The translations under genes and the position numbers were made by a program. From the NCBI GenBank assembly GCA_008694505.1, contig VZDJ01000041.1, positions 5,226,417 to 5,290,416 of the forward strand: 64,000 bases of DNA. Direction: 5' to 3'. The notes beneath the pieces are model-generated. The model had not been told where the DNA came from and did no database searches. It saw nothing but the letters and a program-made list of their open reading frames with translations. The first letter of the stretch is position 1; every line of letters begins with the position of its first letter. Positions 48,701-58,841 of this stretch are shown here, one piece after another. This stretch comes from Cyanoderma ruficeps (taxonomy: Eukaryota > Chordata > Aves > Passeriformes > Timaliidae).

Positions 48701-48895
48701 TTTGTTTTTGGGTTTGGTTTTTTTTTGTTTGTTTGTTTGTTTTTTTTTGTTTTTTTTTTTGGGGTTTTTTTGTTTTTTTGTGGGGTTTTATTTTTTTTTT
48801 TGAGGGTTAAAGTATAATGTCCGGTAGGTTTTGTCAATAACATGTCTTGACTGTAATGTAATATGACACTGAAATAAAAGGAAGAGTGATTATTC
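45730..48895 (+). other. UBE2N: UBE2N 3'UTR (probable extent)
   Basis: The first canonical AATAAA is at 45831-45836, about 100 nt past the stop, and would give a short mRNA. A further AATAAA at 48873-48878 would give a 3'UTR of about 3.2 kb. ATTAAA-type variants lie between, for example near 47364. Known vertebrate UBE2N mRNAs use long 3'UTRs, so the distal site is plausible but is an inference. Within it are a T-tract (46510-46545) and the T/G-rich tract at 48681-48807. Confidence 0.5.
48681..48807 (+). repeat. T/G-rich low-complexity tract with G-runs
   Basis: Long T-runs and GTTT repeats are punctuated by GGGGGTGGG (48692-48700), GGG (48710-48712), GGGG (48761-48764 and 48782-48785) and GGG (48804-48806). 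It lies just upstream of the distal UBE2N poly(A) signal. The tightest cluster, 48692-48717, could form a weak two- or three-tetrad G-quadruplex in DNA or RNA. Confidence 0.85.
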
Positions 48896-51800
48896 ATTAC
48901 TTAGGCACTGAGCTTCATTTTAACAGCAGTGGGCTGCCATCAGTGTGCAACAGTTTCCTAACAGTTCTTAACATCTGGTAAAATAAGAAAGATAATCTTT
49001 CTTTCATAACTTCTCAATTGCTTGTGGCTTCCCCCACATTGCATGGGGAGGCAAGAGCAGCACCTCTGTCCTAGGAGTCCTCAGAGGAGACTGCTTTGGT
49101 ATGCAGCTCAGAGGATGTGTTGAGTCCCTCTCCTGCTTCCCCTCCTTTTTTATTTGTTTGGCTTTGTTAGTTGGTGTGAGGTCTTTTGTTGTTTTTTGGG
49201 ATTTTTTGCCTGCTTGTTCAAATCTGGTTTGGTACAAGACTTTCCTACTTACATGCACAGTTTGGACACTTTCTAGTGCAATCAAATTGATAAATGTATT
49301 GAGCTTTGCTAAACTGTTATATTATGAGCATGGCAAAGGTTAATAATCACATACCTGCTGTGATGGAGTTTGTACAGTTTATTGCTGCCTTTACTGTGGA
49401 AGTGTGCAGGATGATTTTAAAGCAAATATTTAATTGTTAAGTTGCACTGAAATACATTAGAAAAGAGGCATCAAGCAGCATGACTGTCTTATCTGTGGTG
49501 GTTGCTTTCATGAACTCCCCTCAATGCTTAGGTAAGGGGTTAGGTGTGAGGAAGTAGAGTATCTTTGGGTAAAGACTGCTCCAGTGGAAGCACTCAGGGG
49601 AACACGGGCTGTCCTGGGTTAGGAAAGGGAATTGTACCCTAAGAGGACACATCTGGGTAGCTCAGTTAGTTGCTATGGAGCTGTCACTGTTGGTCAGTCC
49701 ATCACTGAGAGACCGAGTGCTTTACTTGAAGAATTCTTGAGCACTGGGAGGTAGAAAGCACAGATACTAACCACACTGCATCAGCCTTCCACATAAAGAG
49801 ATGGATGCAAATGTGGTATGTAACAGAAGTATTTTTATTAGTTAATTTTTTTAGGAAGGTGAATACAAATTATTTCACATAAAGTCATCTCTGACTGGAG
49901 TACTTGTGCAAGGTTGTTCCAGATACTCAACTGAGTTCTAGTATTCAGAACTTCAGTGAAGGAGTATTTTTGGTTCAGGCCTAATCTGCACCTTCCTGCC
50001 TAAGTTGCCTACTAAGGCTTGCGAGGCCATTTATAAATCTGAAAGATTTCACGTGTGGTGTTCAGTTGTTGCCTGCTGTAGCAGGTGTGCTTGTCTCAGC
50101 TTGAATACCTGCTGTGCCTTCAGAAGAACTGCTGTCATTTTCCCATCAGCTACTCACGAGTAATAGTGTTATTCCAGGTAACACTGAAGGTTTAGGCTGC
50201 GTCCTAGTAAATTTATAGAAGAATGTCTGTGGTCCCATGCACAATTATCAAGGGCAGACTAATCTCACAAGACACACCAAGGTGATTCTATTGGTGTTTT
50301 CCTTCAGTTGCTGTGGATGTTCATCTACCCTATTCAAAGACAGGTTGCCTTAGTATCATAGCCAGAATGCAGGAAAGGAGGAAGTATTTAGAGAGTGAAG
50401 CAGTTGAATGAGAGCAAAAAGGCCCTTAGGACAAGAACCTTGTTACAGAATCTGTCTGGATTAATGGGCACAGGTAAGCCAACAGCAGGGTGAGTGCACA
50501 AGCTGATGGTCTTTGGCCAGCATCATACACTGCTGTAATGCTGCTTCATACTGCCCATCCATCAGAACTGGTTGTAACAAATGAAGGAAAGCTGTTGGGA
50601 ACCAGTGCTACTGAGTACAGGCCGTGAGGCAAGCAGCAGCTGATCACAACAGCAGACATATTCAGTGGCCCCATTCCTTCCCAAAATGGCTCTTTTGAGC
50701 AGTATTTCATGCTTATTTAGGGAAGAAAATTGTCTGAGAGCATTATTTGGGGTGGTGGTGCATGGCCCATAGCAATCAAGATTGTCACAAGCAGGAATAT
50801 GCCTGTGATTGCTGAGTCTGCAGGTTAAGAGGTGACACCATTCCTTATGTGGAGCATTGTCCTAATGTGGATGTGGTGCTGTTTCCATCACTTGAGCCAA
50901 GGAGGCAGTGCCTTGCTTAATGCCACTCAGCAGCACGGAGACACTAAGAGTATTGAAAGAGGGTAAGTTTAAAAAAAACACTACACTTTTTCAGTTCCAG
51001 CTTGAAGTTTCTTATTATCTCTCCAAGTCTTAGGAAAGTCAGCCATCCTGCCTTTCCTGCCATCTGTTGTGCTTTATCACACTTCTGCCTCAACTTGAGT
51101 CTTATACTTACTTCACTTGATGCCTTGGAGATACGGTGATAGGAGCCAGACAGGACTATGGTAAAACTCCCCTTAAGCTGAAGAGAGGGAGGTGTGGTAA
51201 CAGTCTGCTTGTCAGAAGTCATACCGAGAGGGGGAAACACAGGAGATGTTTACCATCCTAACAGCGTGGAAGAATGCAGGTTCAAAAAAAGAGGTAAGGG
51301 GAGGTAGGTCTAGGTAGGTCTGCAGTAGCAGGCTGAGCGCTGGCACCAGTTTTCAAGTTGGACATGGGTGCTAAGGGGAGAGTCATATCAAGTTAAGGAA
51401 AATAAATGATTCTTTGGAACAACGAGCCTGCTAAAGCTTGAGTTGAGTGCAAGGACAAGGCAAGAAGTAAGAAACATCAGATGAAACTTAAATGATTTTA
51501 GTTTAGATGGGGTTGAAGCCTTTCACACAATCACTTCTGGTGTAGTATTTGCAATGGAATGACTACATCATCCACAGGACTAATTTAGATTTTATTCTGG
51601 TATTTCCCAAATATAAAAAGTCAAAATTCTTACATCAATCTTTAAAGAAAATCCATGCAAGCAGGTCAAAATGTTTACAACTTAATTCCCTTCCCACCCC
51701 CCCTTCCTTTCAGTTTTCACTTCACAAACCATGCTGGTAAGTAAACCAAGTGTCTTCCCCTCATGTTTCTTTTCACAGCACATTGTTAACAGAACAATGG

Positions 51801-53492
51801 TAGGCTAAGTCAGGGGTGCAGTAAGCACCAAGATAAGATTTTTCACTTGAACAGCCTCTCTGCAATTCCTCAGGATTTCTTGTGTTGAAAAGCACATCCA
51901 TTTTGCTTAATTCTGGCTCCATGAGATTCTAAACTTTATGGCTCTTTTTCTTTGATACCACCATAATGTAACTCATGACAATCTCAAAACCCATCTGGCC
52001 AGGAAAAGCAGCAGTACAAACTAGACTCTGACAATTGCAGGTGATAACCTGTCTCTTCCCTTTTTCCTCTGGAGAACTAAATCTGGATATATTGTACAGA
52101 AATTTTGGCATGAGAAAAATCCCAAATTTGCTTTGTCTGAAATAGGTTTGGCCCATCGAACTAGAGATGCATGTAAAAAATGCTTCTAATATTTAAATTG
52201 CTAGGTTGTAGAAAAAATTGTAGCCTTTCTCTTCCTATTTTTACAACTCTTTCTGCTGGAGTTTAGTGTCAGATTTCATTAGTACTGAAGCCATACTGCT
52301 GTCTCTTTACTACAGTTGTTCCCTGTAGCAAAACTGAAATGTCTTCAGTTTACATCTGCGATTCACAAAACATTTCTCTTTGAAAGGGAGTAGAAGTCAA
52401 AGCAATAGAGCTTCATTCTGAAGGTTGCATAGAGACCGAAGAGATTTATACAACAAATGCTGTTTAAAAAAAAAATAATCTGTCTGGCACTACTGAACAG
52501 CTCAAATGTGTGTGACCAAAAATATTTATAGGCAATCAACTCTGAGTTTGTTAGCAACAGCAATACTGTACATTTTACATTATTATCAAATACATAATTC
52601 AAGAGTTACAAAATAAGATCATGCATTACCACTAAATCTCATACAAGCTTGGATTGATTTCATTCCAAGAATCTAAAATGGAGACAGAGCTTTTTTTTAA
52701 ATGAATACAAACTCGAACTCTGGGTTCTGTTTTAGCTTTCAGGGATTTGATATAATCTTGTTACAAGAAAACCTATACATGTTTGCTCAATTTAAAGTGT
52801 TAAAATAACTACTGAACAAAAAAAAAAGTGACCATTAAAGTGATCAAAAAAGGGAGCTAAATGATTGTTCTTTTAAAGGTAGCTTTGGAGCCAGAGGTAC
52901 CATTCCACACCATGAATATGACTTTAACAAAGATTAGACATTCATCATGCTCAACCCCACCTTCTCCTGTTTCACCAGGCTAAACAGTTTAAAGTAGTGA
53001 GCTGAGCAAATGGTGTCCCAGCCTCAAACAGTGCAATAATAAGTGTGCACTACTGAAATAGCAATGCTCCTTCACTGGCCTCCCACCTCATGGCTGAAAG
53101 GATGGATAAGCTGTTGGCAATCTTCCACCTTTAGGAAGCATTGTGTGTTCTTTCCAGTTCTGGAAGTGACCTGGACTAGGAGATAAGAGGGATGGCAAGC
53201 AGTGTCCTACCCACTGTTTCAGAAGTCTTCGTTTTTTGGCTCATGCCTCTTCTCAGTAGTATTTATGACTCTTCAAAGAGAGCAGCATTAAGAGATCACA
53301 TCATCTGTTTCCCTAGTCTCACTGCATTTACATATGGCACAAGATTGTTTTTCTAGGAGTAACTTGTGGCAACATTTTTTTCTAAAAAAGTGTAACAGCA
53401 CAAAAAAATTCATAGCAGCATTTTACACAATTTGTGTTAAAAAAGTAGAAGTTAACCATTTGTGTATTGAGTAACAAAAGGTTTAAATTACA
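48896..53492. other. Convergent interval between UBE2N and NUDT4
   Basis: No coding exon or clear repeat is recognised. The interval lies between the probable 3' ends of two convergent genes. The right part may be NUDT4 3'UTR, since minus-strand AATAAA hexamers also occur further left, at 51591-51596 and 49834-49839. Small local repeats of TAGGTC occur near 51303-51320. Confidence 0.5.
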
Positions 53493-54978
53493 TTTATTTT
53501 CCATTTTACACTCACTATTTACTAGTTGGACTATTTACAAAGGTTCAAATGTTGTATAAGAGAATGAGCTTTACCCAGAATAAACTTCACATGTGAGGCA
53601 GTGGTCTACCTCGACCTGTTTTGGCTGGATATAAAGGAGGTACAGGTGGGTTTAGATCCTAGAAAAAATTCAGAAATAGGATGTTCATGTGAATTAGATT
53701 GTGTTCTTGTAGAAGAAAACATGCACACACACACATACAGAGAGAGTAATCCTATGGTAAAAACATTAAGACCAACAGTGGATTTAATGTTCATCTTCTT
53801 GGATAAAAAGCAGGAAAAATAATTAGAACAGGGAGGTTGTCAGCTGTACCTCATTTATTCCAACTATATTTCTACCAAGAGGCCAGCTTTTATTTGAAGA
53901 AGCTAAAGTAATTGATGTTTAAACAGTAGAACTGAAGGATTTAAGAATTAACTTAAAACTGGGGGTTTCAGCATTCATTCCAATAAGACAAAGGAGTATT
54001 ATTTCTCTACTGGTGTAGTAGGTATCAAGACTCCTGTCCCAAGCACTGGAGGCAGCACTACTGGCTCCAGCAGGGCAAGGCACCTCAACACATGCTTGCA
54101 AACACACACCCTCTGCAACCCAAGGGTGCCTCCTGGTTAAGTCTTCCTTTCCTCCAAACATTTTTAAATTGCAACAGACTGCAGGAACACTACATGAGAT
54201 GTTTCTAATTGAAGACAGAGGTTTTTGGAACCTGCAGTGTAATCACACCATGAACAAAACAAATATCAAGGGTAAAAGGGAAAATAAAAAGTGGAAGAAA
54301 TATCTACAACACTTTTCACACAAATCTTCTGACAGTTCACCAGCTGACCAAATGATGAAACAAAAGTCTAGTGGATAGTTTTGGTAGCCGCAAGACAAAG
54401 TTACTTGTTCTTGCCCTAGTTATGTTACATGAAGATTGCATAGGACAAGGCAACCTTTTGGATAACTGAGGCAAGCAGTGCTTAGTGTTGGTATCCGTTG
54501 CTCTTGACAGGCTGAATGAGGTTTAGTGCTTTATTGTAGTCACCCTTGTGCATCTCTGCCTTCAACACATCCATTTACCCAAATACTGCCAGCTTAAGGT
54601 CTTAGCACTTCATCTGTGGATACCAAATAAGAGTTTAGTATAAGACTATTTGCTCAAGCTTTAACTACTGACTAAAACTCACAAGTTTTAAATAAGCTGA
54701 ACACCACTGAGATGCATATTTTATTTTAGCAGATATGGAAATTTATAAATTTATATAGTCAAGTTTTTTTAATGGCCTATTAAGGCATTTTAAAAAAATT
54801 CCTATATGGCTTTGGTTTGTTGAAATACTACTTTACATTGTTAAAAGAAAAACATTCAAATAAATTTGACATGACACATTCACATATTTCACTTAGAACT
54901 GACAGTTATACAGATGCCTACATGTGATCACAGATGTCTCCTGTTGTGATGACACGAATAAAAAGGTAATCCAAATGT
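53493..54978 (-). other. NUDT4: NUDT4 3'UTR (probable)
   Basis: After the NUDT4 stop, minus-strand AATAAA hexamers occur at 54722-54727, 54530-54535, 53888-53893 and 53493-53498. I cannot tell which is used. NUDT4 mRNAs in other vertebrates carry multi-kilobase 3'UTRs, so the true end may lie at 53493 or further left. Confidence 0.4.
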
Positions 54979-55181
54979 TTATCTCACAGTAGAGGGCAAC
55001 CCAGAAGTCTGTGCAGAAGTGACATATAAGGAGTTATTATCTGGAAGAGGGGGAACCACAGAGTTTCCATTAGTGGGTGAACAGCTCAGTTTCAGTTTTT
55101 CCAAGTATTCTGCATGAACAGGCTTGTGACACTGAAGGACCTTGATTGCATCTTCTACTTTAAACCATTCTCTTTTCCTTC
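54979..55181 (-). CDS. NUDT4: NUDT4 last coding exon
   Basis: The acceptor is TCATTCAG. Two bases complete a Gly codon, then 66 residues from RKREWFKVEDAIKVLQCHKP to LPSTVR and TAA at 54981-54979. It includes the last core helix of the Nudix fold and the variable tail. Confidence 0.96.
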
Positions 55182-58100
55182 CTGAATGAGTACAATCCAC
55201 AAAAAAGAACAGAGTTATAAAATTTTAACAGCACTACTGGTTGCTATCCAATTATTCACTTTATCTCAGTTCTTTGGAATTTGAAATTGTCAGGCAGAAG
55301 AGTGAACAAAAAGACCACGAAAGAACTGATCAATACAAGAGATCCACTCAAGCTTACTAAAATGCAATTCATAATAAAGTCTTTCAGATAACTCTCTTGA
55401 AGCAGATACTGGACAAACTCATCTGACTTTATATGCTGCAAAAGCCACATCTGGTCATTAGAGGAAAGTGTGATGTTATTTAAATGACTTGATACTGCCG
55501 TCCTACATTGTCATCTTTAGATTATCTTTAGACTGAACATGCATGCATGAAGGATGGCTTGGTCAGACTTCAAAAGCCATGTTCCGTACTCAAAATCTCC
55601 ATATGCATCCATATAGGGGGGAGTTACTCGGGTTAGCTTTAAGTTTTAAAAAAATAGTATACCTTGAGACGTATTTATACAAGTTTCAAGACTTTAGTAA
55701 GATTAGCTTAAGACCATGTTACTTTTACAAGTCAGTCCTATAAAATTCAGTCTCTGAAAATACATATAGACAAGGTCAATTGTAGTATTGTTAAAAATGG
55801 AATTAATTCTATTTTTCATTTGGTTTTACAGCATTACAAGTGCTGAACATATATAATCCACTTGTTTAAGATCAAGGACACTTTCAAAAACACCCTAGAG
55901 TATCAGACACTAAAACATTCTTTCTGTGGAAAAAACCCTTTGGCAGTATAGTATCTGGCCTTTAAAAAATTACTGCGTTTATTCTGTCATAATGTTATAA
56001 TAATTAGTGTATTCTAAGAATAAGAATAACACTATGTTGGAAGCAACCTTAGTTATGTATGTATTAAAGTGTGCAAGAAGAGCATCACTTGACTTTTTCT
56101 AGAACAGAATTAGTATTCCCTCTGAATTAAACAAACTGCTTCAGAAAAATGAAGAGTTTGCTTAAAACATTTTTAAGTGTAGCACATAAGGACTGGGAAT
56201 TCACTTACCTATATTAACTGAATCCTCCCAGTCTTCCAGTATTTCCGTCACAGTAAGAACATAAACATACGTCCTATGCTTCCGATCTTGGTTCTGCTTG
56301 AATAATTAGAAGTACAAGTTTAAATTCTCATCTAAATAACTTACAGACTTCCCAAAACTAAAAGATTAGAAATTACTTACCTCTAAAGGATAGTTGCCAG
56401 CAAGCCTGGCTTTTATTTCCACTAAACAAACAACTGTACTGATGAAATCCAAAATGATGGGAATACAGAACTTTTATTTGAAACAGCTATTTTCTTTTAC
56501 TAGACTAAAAAACTGGACAAAACCAAAGACAATACTAACAATTTTGAAGATCGTGAAGTTCTGACCAAAGTGTGTTCTTGGTCACCCAGCTACATATTAG
56601 CAGTTGTCCACTAGTACTGCCGTAGATAAGTAATAGTAATTACCACAGTATGCCACATTTACTAAAACTGTTTCCACAATGCATTTCCTGGATGAAAGGT
56701 CACTTAAAAAAACCCCGAACGCTTTTTGCAAGATGGAACCACTGCATCATGTGGCCATGTCATCTACACAATGCTGGCTATAAAGTTTCACTCTGTGATT
56801 GAAGGAAATTAAATAGCCTATGCTTGCAATCATGACAAATGCAAAAATAATTGCCATCTGCTCATTCAGCACGTTAGCCACGATGGCAGCACTCACCACC
56901 TGTTAAGAAGGCACGTGTTTTGCACAAGGCAGTTTAAACAGAGTCTGACAGGTATCTCTGATCAGGGTAAGACCACTATGCTACAGCAAGTCCACATGAG
57001 GTTGGCATAGACATTTCTCCCTGCCACTCCAAAGCAGGCTAGTGGCAATGTTTGAGGTGCTACCCGACCAATCAGATCCTCCTTCCCCTTGGAGAACTAA
57101 GCTCCACATAAAACCAGGACCATCTACAATTACAACTATATTAAGAACCAAGAGATATTATGGCCTAGCTCCCCTAACAAACAGATGGCTTTATCCTTGT
57201 GCCAATAACCTTTCCTACTTAGTTTCACTACAAGCTTAATATAGTTTTGAACTGTTGTGCTTTACTAGGAAATAAAAATTCTCCAGGAGTTGGCAGTATC
57301 ACCATTAAATAGGATACATATATTTTATAACAGATATCCTTTCTGGCTGTAGTTCTAGAATAAGAGGACTCAGCAGCAGCATTTTATTTCCATCTTCTCT
57401 TAGTTCCACCCCCAGGTCACAAGGTGTGGCCCCCTCAATGGTATTAATAACATTTTTGGGGACCTGTTGAGAAACTAAAGCAGGGCCTTGATTTAAGTTA
57501 GAAGTAACCTAGAAAGGTGACACAACATCCATTTTTCTCTTTTCTGGTCTAGCTGGTGTAAATGGCTTCAGAAGAACATATACCTGAATTATGATTGAAT
57601 CATAATGCTTTGCAGCCTCTTTCTTAAGCCAACAAAATGATAGGTATGCTAGGTTTTTTTGGTTTGAGCTGGGAAATGGAGAATACTTTTGTAGACCGAC
57701 CAGCAGAGTTAAAGCACCACCAAGTTTTTAATGTGTAGGACCACCCAGTTCAACTCAACCCAAAAAATCTAAGAAAAATGTGAGTAGTACTAACTACAAA
57801 CCTTCAGGAGCTACAGGAGCTTCTCTTAATTAATTGGCTTCCATACTTCACACAATGAGACACATGACTAAGTAAGATTTCACTCAGGAAATCCCTGTCA
57901 GGAATCCACTGCCTATAAAAGCTGGGTGAAGATTTGTACCTAACTGAGACTAATACACAGCACAACCTAGTAACTGGTTGTGCTGTTACTCCTGGATTTA
58001 TTACGAGCTGAAGACTATTAGAACTACAGTCTGCTCCTGTCTAGAACCTGAGCAGAAGTGGGCAACACCAACACTAAAATAGAGTTCTAGCTAGCATCTG

Positions 58101-58841
58101 TCCTTGCACTGCTGGTAGTTCAGAGCCTGATGTTTATACTATCAAACAGATGTTTTGAACTACATAGTTTCCTAAAGGTTAGATTTATCTGTTATCCAAA
58201 GCCTTGGCCTTTTTTTGGTGAATCAAAGCCATAATGAGAACTCATATCCAGACTCATTAATTTACATGTGTGAAAGTTGACAAATTACTTCAGCAAAATC
58301 TTACCAGGGAGGAAAAGTCAAGAGTGCCTCAAAAAAAGGCTGGTGTAATGTTTCAGAAATCCTAACTCTATGAATGGTTTGGTTTTTAGGGATTTTTTTT
58401 TTTTTTAACTTCTAGGAATTGTCCAAGTACTAATTTAATCTTTCCAGTAAAGGTTCAGAATGACCTGAGCTTAGTTCAGCTGGTGAGAGCCTGGTGCGGG
58501 ATAACGCCATGGTGCTGGATTTGATCCCTGTAGAAGACATTCACTTAAAAGTTGGACTTGATGATCTTGGTGGGTCCCTTCCAACTGACAATATTCTGTG
58601 AAACTAGTACTTTGAACTCTTCCTATTCAAATCTTCACACATCATCTAACACCTAAAGTCCTGTCTAAAATGCAGCAGATCCAATAACACTGCAAAATTA
58701 TAGGTAAGTAATACTCATGAACTTAAGTCTGATGTAGCAGCTTATCAGTTCTCACAAACCAACCATTGCTTTTAGAACTTAAAGGAAATAGCTCACCTCA
58801 AATATCCCAAGTAGTCTGCCTAGCTTTCCCTTTACTCCAGC
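54979..58841 (-). CDS. NUDT4: Diphosphoinositol polyphosphate phosphohydrolase 2 (DIPP2), 3' part
   Basis: Three in-frame minus-strand exons (58841-58797, 56296-56209, 55181-54979) encode the C-terminal 111 or so residues of DIPP2, a cytosolic Nudix hydrolase that removes the beta-phosphate from inositol pyrophosphates (PP-InsP5, (PP)2-InsP4) and cleaves Ap5A/Ap6A. Exon at 58841 begins AGVKGKLGRLLGIFE, where AG is the tail of the Nudix box. Then QDRKHRTYVYVLTVTEILED and NIGRKREWFKVEDAIKVLQC are nearly as in human. The C-terminal tail ends SAQTSGLPSTVR and differs at several sites. The catalytic Glu residues of the Nudix box are in an earlier exon to the right of the window; I searched 59-64 kb for it and saw none. 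The gene is convergent with UBE2N. NUDT3 is excluded by the C-terminal sequence. Confidence 0.96.
55182..56208 (-). other. NUDT4: NUDT4 last intron
   Basis: About 1.0 kb between donor GTAAGT and acceptor CATTCAG. It is AT-rich with no repeat or exon that I recognise. Confidence 0.8.
56209..56296 (-). CDS. NUDT4: NUDT4 coding exon with tandem acceptor
   Basis: The acceptor region reads TTATTCAAGCAG. Using the first AG, the exon starts at 56296 with CAG (Gln) then AACCAAGAT. Using the second AG it starts at 56293 and loses that Gln. Both keep the frame. The exon encodes NQDRKHRTYVYVLTVTEI to DSVNI and one base of Gly, with donor GTAAGT. Confidence 0.96.
56297..58796 (-). other. NUDT4: NUDT4 intron between the AGVKG exon and the tandem-acceptor exon
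   Basis: The 2.5-kb intron holds the SINE at 58460-58603, a candidate 41-nt extra exon at 56381-56421 and a 51-codon open frame at 56902-56747. Nothing else is recognised. Confidence 0.8.
58460..58603 (+). mobile_element. tRNA-headed SINE with CR1-like tail (TguSINE1-like)
   Basis: The head resembles a tRNA gene: A box TAGTTCAGCTGG (58472-58483), GGGATAACGCC in the anticodon region, and a worn B box GGATTTGATCC (58517-58527). The tail GTTGGACTTGATGATCTTGG, TGGGTCCCTTCCAACT and ATATTCTGTGA is the CR1 3' signature used for retrotransposition in trans. This matches my memory of TguSINE1, a tRNA-Ile-derived passerine SINE. It lies in a NUDT4 intron, antisense to the gene. The degraded B box means it is probably not transcribed by Pol III. 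Confidence 0.85.
58797..58841 (-). CDS. NUDT4: NUDT4 coding exon AGVKG...IFE
   Basis: The acceptor is TTTTGTAG and the donor GTGAGC. The exon is 45 bases, 15 codons, phase 0 at both ends. The first two residues close the Nudix box begun in the previous exon. Confidence 0.95.
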
